In this document: one piece after another, positions 45,282-56,824 of the stretch | How positions within the stretch are numbered: the stretch's first letter is position 1 | How the letters are laid out: every line of letters begins with the position of its first letter | NCBI GenBank assembly: GCA_033964015.1 | Contig: CM066920.1 | Location: forward strand, 7,221,912 to 7,285,911 | DNA: 64,000 nucleotides | DNA from: Scolanthus callimorphus | Taxonomy: Eukaryota > Cnidaria > Anthozoa > Actiniaria > Edwardsiidae | Direction: 5' to 3' | Made by a program: the position numbers and the translations under genes | Notes under the pieces: model-generated | The model's input: the letters and a program-made list of their open reading frames with translations, nothing else | Told to the model about the DNA's origin: nothing | Database searches by the model: none

Positions 45282-47091
45282 CTAAAGTTAAAGCCCCCTA
45301 GCACCCCCAGTTCTGCCGTCCCTGTATAGCAGTCCCCAGTCCCTTGGATTGGACACACTCTAATTGGACAGTTTGCTTGCTAAAATTAGACAGTTTGCAT
45401 TTGAACATGGATGCTATATAATTAATAAATAACAGGACTCTATGCTGTCTGATTAAGAAAAAATTGAATTCAAAAATTCCTCAGAACCCCAAATTGAACT
45501 CGGCCTTCAGCCTCATACAATTTTGGTGTTCCTCTGAATTTTCTCATCCATTTTTTCCTTAATCAGACAGCTACTTTTTTTTATTACATATTTCATAATA
45601 TACAATATACAGTAATCAACATAGAACAAAAAATAAAAAATGAACAACAAAACAAAACACATCACAGCATGGAATCCTAATATATGTACAAAGTGAAGGC
45701 TTGTAGAGGTAACCAGCATAGAATAATGTCTTATTATTAGACATTTGATTTTATATGGTCACCATTTCAGATGGCACAGCATTATATAATGACTGGCTGG
45801 CAAAAGCCAAGGAAGTTGGAGCAGAAAGTAGGAAACTTCTTGATAAGTTCCAGGATATGTGTGCCGAGAAAAATGTAAGTATTTTCACTAACGTCTCACC
45901 CCATTAAGTAAGCAATGCTCACGTTTCCCCCAGGGGTTGAAGAGCCTGTGTCAGCAGCCATTTTGACAGCATAGCAGGATACCAAGTCGGAGAAAGCATC
46001 CATTTCCATCGCCTGATTGAGAGAATATAGAGCAATGTTCTTGATTGAATTTGGTAAATCAAATCTGAAACTTTGTTTGTGGATGGTTATTAAGAGAATT
46101 CTACATGTAATTCGTCTTCGAATATGTAATGAAAACAATAACAAAGGAGTGGCTGATCAGTGGTATTTCATTTTTCAGCTCTTTCTGTTTTTACAAAGGA
46201 TTTCACTACCAGGAGCGGATTTAGGGGGGGGGGGGGGGGAGCGAGGGGGCCACAGAGCCCGTTTCTCAGGAGATTTTCCAATACATTTACTGTATTTGCT
46301 GGAGGAAATTTGAAAATTTTTGTCCCATGTTTTCACTATCCAACCCTCCTTTCTGAAATTCCTGGATCCGCCCCTGACTACAATAGAATAAGCAAACAAA
46401 TAATTAAAGTAGATTACACACACAAAAAGACAAAAGATTCTAGCATGCGTAGCAGCATTTCCTTGTGTTTTAAGGTAAAAAAAAAAAACAGAGAAGCAGG
46501 AGAAAGCATCAAGAACTTCGTTCTTCACTTTTCGACTTTGCAAACCACTGTACACAGCTATTTCAATAACCGTTGCGTTCAGATTACTTGAGGTGTAACT
46601 TACGATGGGATGAAATAGGTAGACATTTTTATTATTTTATCTTCCCTTTTTTTTAACCAAAAAAACCATAGTATAGTTTTGTAATTTTCACGGCTACTGT
46701 ATGTATCATTATTATTCTAATTATTATTTAAATTATTATATTATTATTATTATTATTATTATTATTAAAAAAAATATATATTATTATTATTATTATTTAT
46801 TATTATTATTATTATTATTGTTATTGTTATTGTTATTGTTATTGTTATTGTTATTGTTATTATTATTATTATTATTATTAAAATCTTCCCTTGCAGTGCA
46901 ATTGTGAGCGTTATCTTTTGGAAGGCGATAATCCTGGTGATGCTATTGTCAAGCTTATCAAGAAAGAGCGTCCTAGTTATGTGGTGATAGGATCACGCGG
47001 TCAGAGCATGGTGCGAAGGACAGTCATGGGTAGCGTGAGTGATTACGTGTTACACCATGCCCATGTACCGGTGTGTGTCAGCCCACCTTGA
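43958..47091 (+). CDS. Universal stress protein (USP) family, ATP-binding type
   Basis: Four exons, 43958-44042, 44806-44895, 45771-45874 and 46897-47091, give 157 residues, a normal length for a single USP domain; phases run 1, 1, 0. The start MAAEAKNKHERKVLLAVDYS has the usual first strand with the conserved Asp. The C-terminal part carries the nucleotide-binding signature G-2X-G-9X-G-S (GSRGQSMVRRTVMGS), followed by a final strand (HAHVPVCV). Members of this family are small cytosolic Rossmann-like proteins that bind ATP; animal versions occur in cnidarians and several other invertebrates, with roles in stress tolerance that are mostly inferred. The start codon sits in GAAAGATGGCGG, a good eukaryotic context. 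Intron 3 contains two MITEs and an ATT microsatellite. 47092-47580 is probably 3' UTR. Confidence 0.92.
45147..45327. mobile_element. Element with CAGGGA-GGCGGAACAG ends and poly-G
   Basis: Left CAGGGATGGCGGAACAG, right CAGTTCTGCCGTCCCTGTAT, inverse of each other. A G-run of about 35 bases sits in the interior. The CAGGG ends suit hAT-type non-autonomous elements. It lies in USP intron 2. Confidence 0.75.
45938..46168. mobile_element. MITE, decayed copy of the 11345-11580 family
   Basis: It begins TGAAGAGCCTGTGTCAGCAG and shares the interior (AGCATCCATTTCCATCG, GTAAATCAAATCTGAAACTT, GAAAACAATAACAAAGGAGT) in the same order, but the right end has lost its match to the left. Confidence 0.85.
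46203..46378. mobile_element. CAGGAGCGGATTTAGG-type element
   Basis: Left CAGGAGCGGATTTAGGGG, right CTGGATCCGCCCCTG. The interior (ATTTACTGTATTTGCTGGAG, AATTTTTGTCCCATGTTTTC) is the reverse complement of the interior of 47866-48255. Confidence 0.75.
46700..46882. repeat. ATT/GTT trinucleotide microsatellite
   Basis: (ATT)n, then (GTTATT)n, then (ATT)n, ending about ten bases before the acceptor of the last USP exon. The poly-Leu and poly-Tyr open frame that covers it (46701-46907) is an artefact. Confidence 0.95.
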
Positions 47092-47865
47092 GAAATTCAT
47101 GAATCCTAAAGCCCTTGTCTTTACTTATATCGGAGACAGGGGGAAATACTGCGGCCGGTTGTCGATTTGAGGACTTTCGAGGCATCTTCTGGAAGTACCT
47201 GGAAGCTTCAGCAATGTTCCAGTGAGATCCTACATGAATGAACTCATGGAATTGCACATGATTTCGATGATATTGATTTTGCGTCGTTTTGGCGGCAAAT
47301 GTCAGAAATGTTAGGCAAACAATTAGCAGCCTTTTAGAATAATCAACTTTCTAAGAATTTGAAGAACCTTTAGAAACGGTCTTGGAGCAATTTGAAGCAG
47401 CGAATTTAAGAGGTGGATGAAATTTCCTTCAATCATGTTTTTCTACAAGAGCTACTGAGTAAGTGTTGAAATTGTCGTAAACGACTAAAGTTTTGCGACT
47501 TAATCTGGGCGCGGTGCAGCTAAGTCTATAGCTGGCAAATTTCAGAGAGAGATGAGAGAAGGTTATATAGCCAATTTGATTTGGCGAATCATTTTCTAAT
47601 AAGAATTTATTTTTGCAAATTCAGTGTAAATAAAACTTACGTAAACTTACGTCTCAACGAGTCGGTGTGCAGGTTTACGCAATTTTTGCTATTGCTTTGC
47701 ATACATCTTGACTACATTTCGCGTGTTACGTCTTGCTCTTCGGTTAAAAGACAGTTGAGAGTAAAATCCAGAGCATGTTATCACACAGAGCCAAGAAAAA
47801 ATCTCGGAACTAGCCTTCGTGCAGGCGGTTACGGGTTATCTTGTTCGGGCGGAAAACCCATAGCA
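47092..47865. other. USP 3' flank without further genes
   Basis: AT-rich sequence after the USP stop. I see no exon, hairpin or repeat that I can support up to the element at 47866. Confidence 0.4.
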
Positions 47866-48255
47866 GCGGCGTAGCCAGGAATTTCTGAAAGGCCCATAAG
47901 CACCCAAGTCGCGTTGCAGGCGGACAAGAATAAAACGCAGTTGAAAATTCGATGCAAATTTTCTGTTTGAACTTGTGAAATGTGAAGAACAATAGGGACC
48001 CCTTTGGGACCTACAGTATCAGCCAATCACAGCTGTTGAATAACAATAGAACCAATTGAACACAAATCGCAAAGGTTCCCGGTAGCCTATGGGTCTTGAA
48101 GGGGGGGGGGGGGGGGGGGGGGCGGACGGATAGTGAAAACATGGGACGAAAATGCTCAAATTTTCTCCAGCAAATACAGTAAATGTATGGGAAAATTTCG
48201 GAAAAAAGGGGGGCCCCGGCCCTCCCTGGACCCCCCGTGGCTACGCCCCTGCATA
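47866..48255. mobile_element. CAGCGGCGTAGCCAGG-type element with poly-G
   Basis: Left GCAGCGGCGTAGCCAGGAAT, right GTGGCTACGCCCCTGCATAG. A G-run of about 22 bases lies at 48101-48122. The right half is shared (inverted) with 46203-46378. Confidence 0.75.
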
Positions 48256-48442
48256 GTTATCGCAATCGCAGCTGCCTTCCTTCGGTCCTTGCAATATGGC
48301 GATCGGAATTTATGCGGCTTCGATCAGCTCAGAAATAAATAGGTGGAGGTTTTTGGACTCCGGTGTAGTAATATCGTTTATTCACACCATATTGCAGTAT
48401 GGTACATAGGCTGAAATATTATACTAACATTACAGTGACAAA

Positions 48443-48652
48443 GCCCGGGGGACTCTCCCTATTTCTGGGCGGGGGTGCTCGTCGCACCTTTTAGGGTTTA
48501 CAATCAGTCCCCTGGTACCGTTTAGGGGGTAAAATTCGAAAACTTGCAATTTTTTTCCAGATGGGTACCTCCTTAGTGGTCCGTTCTAGCAAATCAAGCA
48601 ACAGCCTTTTAGGGGTCAAAATCAACTAAGACCCCCTCCCCGGTGACAAAGT
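48443..48652. mobile_element. CTTTTAGGG-family element, copy 4 (deleted)
   Basis: CCCGGGGGACTCTCCC at the left and GGGCGGGGGTGCTCGTCGCA match copies 2 and 3. About half of the interior is missing and the right end is reduced to CCCCCTCCCCGG. Confidence 0.8.
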
Positions 48653-49076
48653 TCTTGACACGGTCTGTACGCGTGGCCACAGGATAACTATTCCGGTGTC
48701 ACTGTGCACAACAACAAGCTTATGGATGATAGAATAGGGTGAGTTATCCTCTTCTTGGCCTTAGAAGCTTAAACTAAAAAAAAACAATTGCTCCACGTCG
48801 ATACGCTAAAACTCTTACCCTAATTTTTGGGCAGAATGTATCCCTTGTAACCCCCATTCTTAATACCGGCCACCCTAAGCCATAATTATAGTACAGAGAG
48901 CCTTAGTGATACTGATGCTTTACGGATGTACTATGAGTAGTCTCTAATTTTTGCGTCGAGAGTAGTGACATTTTGCCGGATAACTTGGTTTCAGTTTGCT
49001 ATTTACATTTTTCCGTGTGTTAGTTTCACCAGTTCAATGCCATTTAAACAGCTGGAGGAACGCGTTTCATCATCAA

Positions 49077-49230
49077 TGGACGATTTCCAGTTATAAGCGC
49101 GCGCTCTCTTCTTTATTCAGAAATGCGCAAGTCGTGTCCCGCAACTACCAGAATGCAGCGGGCGCTTTTTCAACAGTTTGTTGGACAAATGTCCCACATC
49201 TACCGACATGCAGCGCGCGCGTGTGTTATA
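49077..49230. repeat. Dispersed repeat shared with 9199-9330
   Basis: Same order of motifs as at 9199-9330 (GGACGATTTCCAG, TCTTCTTTATTCAGAAA, GCAACTACCAGAATG). Confidence 0.6.
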
Positions 49231-49579
49231 GCTGAAATCGCCCATTGCATATTGCTTTATGTATTTTTGTCAGAGACGAGCTAGACTATTTTTTTCTAAC
49301 ACGTGCGGTGGATAAGGAAGCTCTCACCAAGTTTTGTGGAGTGCAGCTCCCTAGTTAAGAGTGCAACCTCCTTAGAATAACGATTCTGTTTTTTACTGTG
49401 GTACATGTTGTGTTGGTAACAGTCGGTAACAGGAAACACATGGAATAGGTAACAGGCTCCTGGGCCTAGCCTTTGCTGAAAACCTGGCCAGCTGTCATAT
49501 ACTTCGTGCTATAACTGACTAAATCTAATAATGTTAGTCGTACCAAGAAGGTGTAATTTGTATTGTTCGTCCTATACTC

Positions 49580-52500
49580 CTACGCTGCTTGGTCTTTACC
49601 GCTGGGCATCTCATCAAGACGGTGGGCTCCTCTAGGCTGGGAATTTCTTTTGTATTTACACCAGCAGAACACGAACACAAACAACCCTATCAATAATGTC
49701 CCTATAAGGGACACGCTGATGACTATGATGATGGTTTCTGAAAACAATAAGAGAATGACGATTAACGAACCTGTCGAATTAGTACCCAAAATGACCATCC
49801 TGGTTAATAGGCTCTTTATTGGATCCGGCTTCAGTATTACTTCTACGCGGTTCTGGTATTCCTCCAGTTTTAGCAAGGCGGACAACAGCATCAAATACTT
49901 TAATCGTTAGATAACCCACATTTATCTAGAAAGTGCTACCTTTGCTCCCAACATCTAATGGTTAGACCTTCGCGTCTCTCGGATAAGGACACTAAACTAT
50001 AGGTCCCATCTGTCATATGCACTCAGTGCACTAATCACAACCAGAGGGACGTTAAAGAACCACTAGGACGCGGGAGTGAACATCCCCATTGCAGGGCCTT
50101 GCGCTAACTACACGAGGGCCATATGTTTGAAAACTCTTCATGGTTAATATGTTTACACTTAGGATCGTATAGGCTGACGGAAAGAAACCCCTCCTTGTAG
50201 GGTAACCACGATAGCGGCCACTTCACGACGCGAGTTTAAACTAATCTAATTATTTCAAGTACTCCCTGGGGGTACTGGATTCCTTACCCTTTTATATAGT
50301 AAAATTAGGTACTACTTTAATATACAGAATTGAGAAAAAGGCACCCTTTCTTTTAAATTCTTGCAAAAATGGATGTGTCAAATACGCGTTAAAAGCTCCA
50401 AAACGTTAGCGCAATATTGAAACCCTTTCTATACTGCAACAAAAAAACTAATAATTTTTCAACAGATTCTAGTTATTTCAACCCTTTTTATAGTGAAGTT
50501 CGGCAAAATTGCTACCCCTTTCGGGCAGAGCATCCCCGTATAGTCGACATGAGGGAGTATCCCTCCCGGGGGGAGAAGGGGGGGGGGCAAGTACTGTACA
50601 AGTTGGCTTACGTACCACAGGTCATAGTGCGACTGACGATGTGGAGCTTCTTGCCCTTGTTACAAGCCTTCACCTCCATTTGACAAGGGTTACTATACGT
50701 GTGCCAATCAGACCCACAGACAGGCTCATACTGCTCTGTACAGACTTGTGGACACGAGGACTGGCCATCTAGAGAATATAGAACAAGTCAAAGAAATCAA
50801 TGACGAGGTGATAGATGATTATTGGGCTTATTGGGTTACTACACGTGTGCCAATCAGACGCACAGACAGGCTCATAGGCCATCTAGAGAATATGGAACAA
50901 GTCAAAGAAATCAATGACAAGATATTGTACATCTACATCTACAAATGGGGGCCGTGCAAAGGAGAGTGCCAATCATGATAGGACATTGGAGCTGGTGATA
51001 GATGTAATTAGTGGGCTTCAACATCACCGTAGAAAACCATTTACGGAGCTACGAAATTTCGGAAAACAATCTCGCACACAAGCGAAAGCTGACACCCAGA
51101 ATCTGTGTTTTCGCTTCTGGTCAGACTATAATCATTGTCTTAAGTGTGTTACTATTGCATTCGTGAGGCGCCATTTTGCTTTTCGCATTTTCCGCTCCAC
51201 GAGGTGTCGACCGATGCACCATTAATCGGAACGATCATATGGAAACCACTTCTCTACAATGGTTACAATGGTTTTTTTCAGCGATCGTAGTGAGTATATG
51301 GAAACCAGCCTTTTCGTGCCGACTGACATCTCGCTGGACGTTTTCGAAAACGGATACGCTTTTATTCGACTTGGCGTCCCGATAACGCACCGTGAAAGGA
51401 TGTTCTAAAAAGCTGCAGGCATGAGCAGAGAAAAACGTACAAAAACGGGTTTGTGTATACAGGAATCTTTTGGAAAATATATAAGTGTGGACATACTCTT
51501 TAATTACTTAAGTTTCAATCTATCGGTGAAATGTTCGGCGAGACGCGCGACAAGTTGAGCGAACCGGGAGCCTTTGCGCCCCGTTTTCTTTTGTTTTCAA
51601 ATTGATCCATTGTTTTTCGGGCGCTCTGATTGGCTAAGAGTCCGCAAAGGCTCTCGGTTGGAGATGGGCCTTTAAGTTCAAGGCACAACTCACCGCATGC
51701 GCCCGGTTTAATGACAGTGAGATCGAGCTCTAGTGTACACGCGTCTGTTGTCATGTGACACATGTTTGCGTATGTCTTGTGATTGGATGCGCAGAGAGGG
51801 GCGTACTCCATAGTACACACCCTTGAACAGGCACAAACCGCCGCTCCCTCCACCACACGGCAGACCTTACCGACCCCGGTGCATGTGATCGAGTCACAGG
51901 GAGAGACTGTAGAGGGAAAATCAAAGATGAATATAATTTCTCCGATTCCTGTCGATTTCTTATACGTTGGGAGGCAAAGGCCTAAAACATATCAAGATAA
52001 ATGTGTCGTTTTTGTCAATGCCAACCCGTGCGTGACGCGGACTACTGTGTTTGAATTTCCGGGCTCCTGGGGCCAAAATAAAGATGGCGACCTACAAGAA
52101 CAGCGATTCTCTCCAAAACCTGCAAGTTTTGGTGAACGTTTTGACAATTTAGGGCAAGAAATAAACTAGGAAAACTTCTGGACTTCCAAATATGGTAAGT
52201 AGAAACTTCCATATAAGGAAATTTTAGAAAACGACACATTTCAACGGGAGGAAAACGACACATTTCAACGGGAACTTTCTTGATATGAGATTGTGCGCGC
52301 TTGAGTGTTAATTTGGAAAACAAACCATGCGGGAAAAGGTATATTGTACCGGCGAAGGACGACATTTTGTCTGCGCATGTATTTGATCTCACAGAAACCT
52401 TGTATTCGAGCTCTCCAAAGTTTCAAAAGTAACACACTGGCGAGATACATTTTGCTACATTTTCTGCTTACGCAGATAACACAAAGAAGCAAGAGTGGTC

Positions 52501-55191
52501 TGTGCTACCTCAACTCGAGAAGATCCCGGCTGCAAGCCGGAGAAATTCTACCCATAGGACTTTGACTCTACGTACCTTAACGAAAATTCACTAAAACCGT
52601 TTTCAAGGCCAAAAACGACGGGCACAATTCTCGTCACCCTGAGTACTTAAATTTATCGTGCTGAAAATTACCCAGAACACTTCGGATACTTTCCGACTTT
52701 CGTTCTGACACAGTGCTCCCCAAAACATGGTTTTGGTGACATGGTTATTTGACATGCGCAAGTGTCCAACATGTTTGTACGCATTCTCGTACCCAGAGCT
52801 CCCCGGCTCGTCACTTCGCAGGAGAGGCTCTGGTGGCGGCCATTCGAGGGCCATCGCTGATTGGCTGATTTTGAACGTCGGAGCATGCGCTGAAAGGTCT
52901 TTCTGCGGCTCTGAATTAAATCTCGCGCATGCGTCAGTGGCTGTCACCAGAGCGTCCCCCGAGAGAAAACGAGCCGGGGAGCTCTGGGTTCGAAAAATGA
53001 CTGTACGTTGCAGTAGTTCTGTCGCTGTTTTTGTTTGTTTGTGCTGCTTATAGATCATGCTCATTTATACACATTGCTTCGTTCTTTGGTAGTTTTTAGT
53101 GACGAAGGCAATTTTAAGTTCGATATGGTGTTGACTCACCGCATTTCCCGTGTCTAATGACCGTAAGATTGAGCTCTTTTTTACATGCTTCTCGGGACAT
53201 GTCACACATGTTGGGGTACGTCTTGTGGTTGGACGCGCAGACTGGGGCGTATATCTCAGCGCAAATGTCAGCGCAGGCACAAACCGCTGACCCTTGTACA
53301 ACGCTGCAGACTTTACCAACCCCGGTACAGTTGATGGAGGCGCAAGGGGTCGACGAACCTGTAAATCAGATCGAGGAAATAACAAAGATCTACATCTACA
53401 AATTGGGGGGGGGGGGCTTGCAACGGTGGTTACCCATCATGCAAGACATCAGTGGGGATTAACAAGATAAGGGGAATGAAAAAATAATAATGACTAAATA
53501 GGTTAAAATTGTGTGTAAAATTTAATAGGGGAGGCCAATAAGAATGAATAAAAGAAAGATATCTAAAAGGGGGAAGACAATTTCACAAGGTGTAATAAAA
53601 AAACATATCAAAATAGTAACGAAATAAATAGAACGGTTATATAAACCTCTTTAAAAGTATAAAACATTGTATACAGCAAAAAACACGTAAGGGCTAGGAC
53701 TATTTTGGCCACTTGGCAATCTCATGCTCTAAACAGTCTACTGAGCTCTTTGGAAGTTTTGTCTACGATATAAAACAAGAGAGCGAGTTGTATCGACAGT
53801 TCGGCCAGCGGAAGGCGACGAGCCAAATACTCTGGCAACCTCGTCCCCAGGGTCTTCTCGGTCGTTTTTCAAAATGGTGGTTGACTCGGGAGAAGACCCT
53901 GGGGCAGGCTGAGTCACATGACCATTGTTTTAAAACATTTTTAGAAAACTTTGCCTTTTCGAAACGGTCATGTGACTCAGCACATTGTACTTACCGCATG
54001 AACCGCTATGGACCTTGGTGAGGGTGGTTTTATTGTTACACGCGTGCTTATTCATCTCGCACTCGTTATTGTACGTGTTGCCATCTGACGCACAAAGAGG
54101 AGCGTATATTCTAGTGCAGAAATCGACGCATGCGCAGATAGCTGAACCATTCACGAGTTTACATGCCTGACCTACTGGGCATGTCACAGCCGAGCATGAC
54201 GTCAGCGAACCTGAAATCCGCAATACAAGAAACAATTACAAGGCGATGATTGAATATTTCAAAGGTCTCGAAGTTTTAAGAGGAAATCCATTTGGAGATC
54301 GAGCAATTTCACGTTTTGGTGGACAATCCTGTACCAGAGTTTAATATGAAAGATATTCAAGTTCTGTTTGCATTTTCTTAAATCTTAAATCATTAACTCT
54401 GCTGTAGTAACACCAAAAACAAATTCTCATTGGAGCCTGTAAAAATAATTTTCAAAGTTGAAACAATAGTGCAAACACAGGAAAAAATGTTTTGTCAATT
54501 TCAGTCCACTACCATTTCCCAATGTTTTGTAGGAACATTGGTGTTCTAGTACACTCTGTTTTAAAAGAAAGTTGTACATTTGGCATAGAAATTCAAGATA
54601 TGTTTCATGAAAGTTACTATGCAAATTAGTGGTTGTATCAGGCTTGCAACACGCTACGGTCCTGTGATTCTTATTGTGTTGTTCTTATTAATTATTCATG
54701 AATTTTTAATTCTGCTTACCACATTGACCATCATGGACCTTTGTGAAGGTCTTGTTGTTCGCGCATGCGTGCCTGTGCATGTCGCACTCGTTGCCGTACG
54801 TGTTGCCATCTGAGGCACAAACAGGCGAGTAAACCGTAGCGCAGATTTCGGCGCATGCGCAAACCGCTGTCCCGTTAACCATTTGACACAAGCGACCTGC
54901 TGCGCATTTCACGGACGCGCATGACGTCGCCGAACCTAGAACACGACAAGGACAACTAATTAGGAAATAGCGGGATGATAGCATTATAAAGTTAGACTTT
55001 TCATTGAAACTTTAAATGAAAAATCGGAGAATTTAAGACTATATTGATAACGAAGGTGTTAAAAATAGACCTTTGCTCACGCACAAAACCCTTAAGGCAA
55101 ACTGACTATCCACTAAAGAGTCCATGAGTAAGATCTTGTAGTCTTTTCTTACCTTCTCTCGTCCCGGCAATAAGTACCAGTAAGAAACCCA
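49580..55191 (-). CDS. Membrane-tethered protein with five Kazal domains
   Basis: Minus-strand exons: 55191-55153 (hydrophobic leader, GFLLVLIAGTREG), 54935-54720, 54210-53995, 53358-53140, 51906-51694, 50768-50616 and 49737-49580; all internal introns are phase 1. Each of the four longer middle exons is one module: a short follistatin-like Cys segment (e.g. CAAGRLCQMVNGTAVCAC) plus a Kazal domain (PVCASDGNTYGNEC). The fifth (50768-50616) is Kazal only (PVCGSDWHTYSNPC). The last exon is a membrane span (IIIVISVSLIGTLLIGLFVF) with a tail of about 30 residues. About 404 residues are visible. Kazal domains usually inhibit serine proteases or bind growth factors; together with an anchor this suggests protection or ligand control at the cell surface, as in agrin- or TMEFF-like proteins, without clear orthology. 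The start codon is not found in the leader exon; it may be split by, or lie upstream of, the intron ending at 55192. Confidence 0.85.
49960..50240. repeat. Possible SINE-like interspersed repeat
   Basis: GAGGGACGTTAAAGAACCAC and the surrounding CTCGGATAAGGACACTAAAC read like the conserved centre of invertebrate tRNA-derived SINEs. There is no A or B box that I can mark, so this is a weak call. Confidence 0.25.
50255..50590. mobile_element. Inverted-repeat element beside Kazal exon 5
   Basis: It starts CAAGTACTCCCTGGGGGTAC and ends GGGAGTATCCCTCCCGGGGG, roughly inverse. The interior has repeated CAACCCTTTTTATAGT-like units. It ends within about 30 bases of the donor of the fifth Kazal exon (50616). 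Confidence 0.5.
50838..50925 (-). repeat. Partial duplicate of the fifth Kazal exon
   Basis: CACGTGTGCCAATCAGACGC, ACAGACAGGCTCATA and GGCCATCTAGAGAATATGGA repeat pieces of 50696-50806, which cover the start of the Kazal exon and its acceptor, with the middle of the exon deleted. It keeps the acceptor-like sequence but cannot encode a Kazal fold. Confidence 0.75.
52784..52994. mobile_element. GAGCTCCCCGGCTCG-family MITE, copy 3
   Basis: Starts CATTCTCGTACCCAGAGCTC, ends GGAGCTCTGGGTTCGAAAAA. It lies in a Kazal gene intron. The minus-strand open frame 52603-53064 (153 codons) spans it and is an artefact. Confidence 0.85.
53852..53987. mobile_element. Compound foldback beside the Kazal exon
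   Basis: Two adjacent inverted pairs: CCCCAGGGTCTTCTC with GAGAAGACCCTGGGG, then GCTGAGTCACATGACC with GGTCATGTGACTCAGC. The second pair ends about 15 bases from the donor of the second Kazal exon (53995). Confidence 0.75.
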
Positions 55192-56232
55192 CTGTTTGAG
55201 ATTTAAAAAAAACGGAAGTTAAGGGAAGGTTTTGATGCGACGTGCTGAATGAAACAATGGACAACGTGACAGTATGAGAAAGCGTGACACTTCAATGAAA
55301 TTTTGTTACCAAGCGTGAAAATTTATACAATGTTGCTACGGAACTTCTTGCCATTCATCTAGTACCCGGCTTGTTTCACACTTCAATCATTTATGAGTGT
55401 TAGTTAATAGCTTGGCAATCGCGGATTCATGCAAGTCTGTTATGAGTCTCACAATATGGGGTATTCCCAATATGCAGATTTCGAGCTTAAAATTATCTGA
55501 ATAAATAAAAATATCTGTTCAACTGTAACGATGTTATCGAGAATGAACTTACATTTAACTATATCAAAAATATTTTTCACGGCCGGTAATCCTATTTTTC
55601 GTGGAATTGTGACCGAACATTTTTGTAGTTATATTTTAACAGTTTCGGGATGTTTTGTTTTTTTGGCCCAGAACTAATTAGCCTTCTCTGAAAATGCCTA
55701 CCAAAACTACTCTGAAACATGTGTAAATGTTTACTGCACCCTATAAAAACAAATAGAGAAACTTGACAAGTTGGAGTTGTTCTCCGTCGGTTTGATATTC
55801 TTGAGTTCCGTGTTGTGAAATGGTTTTGTCGCGATCGTGAAGACCACAATTACCCATGGCGGTTGGAAACATATCAAGGACATTTCAATCCGAAGTTTGT
55901 CGGAATTCACTTACCCAGACGAAACCAGAAGAAAGTTCCTCGCATTGCCATGGCGAGGAAAGATAACAAATCTATCTGATCCTCAGCTCATTGCGCTGTG
56001 CGACAGCGAAGACAAACAGCTCTCTCTTGCTTCGTTGTTTTAGCCTGTCATTTGTAGACTACGTCACAAGAACTTAAATCACAAACAATCACAGGGTTCA
56101 GCGGGGGTATCTTCGGACTTTACTAATAAGGTGGAAAAGATAATCGATTCTTCGTGGTATCTCTCTAAAATACGAATTTGAAGGGAAAAAATGACTGGAG
56201 ACTTGTTCAATTTTAATGATGGTTTTTAATAA

Positions 56233-56590
56233 ATGCTCGATTTTTTGTCAGGCGCACGGAACGTTTCGCGTCTACTTCTCTCTCGGGCATGCTTGTTTTA
56301 CAAGATCCATAACGGCATTGATAGTAACTTTCCCGAAAGTGTTCAACCTAACCAAGAACATCAAGAACATCAAGAAGGAACTGCAACCAGTATAGGCAGA
56401 TTCAGTCTAGAAAACTACCGTTTACTTACTCTTATTTTCCTCGGCCAATCAGGCTATGGAACCTACTACCTAGTGAGGTAGTAGCATTCCCTACTCTAGC
56501 ATCTTATAAGTCAAACGCCCTGCCAGCTATAGACTGCTTGCAGCCCCTTCTTCGGCGAACATCCGCAAAATCGGGGGAAATGTTTTTTCA
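56233..56590 (+). pseudogene. LINE reverse-transcriptase C-terminal relic
   Basis: The first frame reads SRACLFYKIHNGIDSNFPES, resembling the segment after the RT domain of many LINEs. After a frameshift near 56435 it continues FPRPIRLWNLLPSEVVAFPT and LASYKSNALPAI, the usual F-P-R-T-I-x-x-W-N-x-L-P ending of such ORFs. It is a 5'-truncated, frame-broken fragment just downstream of PFAS (which is on the other strand). Confidence 0.65.
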
Positions 56591-56824
56591 CCCGCGGCGC
56601 GCTTTGATTTGTTTACAGTGTCGAGATACCGCCACTAGAGGTTAATTTATTTAAGTGTTTCAGTACTAGTCTAGTCGCCAGTTGTATAATTTTGTCGCAC
56701 TGACGACGACATCAGGTCGCAAATGTCAAGCCCTGGTTTTTTTAAAGCCCCAAGCTAATACAGGCAGAACCAATAAAATAACTTTCTGCCTATGCAATTT
56801 TGATTCTTGTTAAACAAAGTCTTC

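Noticed and set aside
46701..46907. Poly-Leu/Tyr open frame
   Set aside because: Translation of an ATT/GTT microsatellite.
52603..53064. 153-codon minus-strand open frame
   Set aside because: It covers a MITE copy and flanking Kazal-gene intron; the same element elsewhere has stops.
55837..56043. 68-codon plus-strand frame upstream of the Kazal gene
   Set aside because: It reads protein-like in part but has no flanking exon, domain or repeat match that I can name; it may be transposon-derived.
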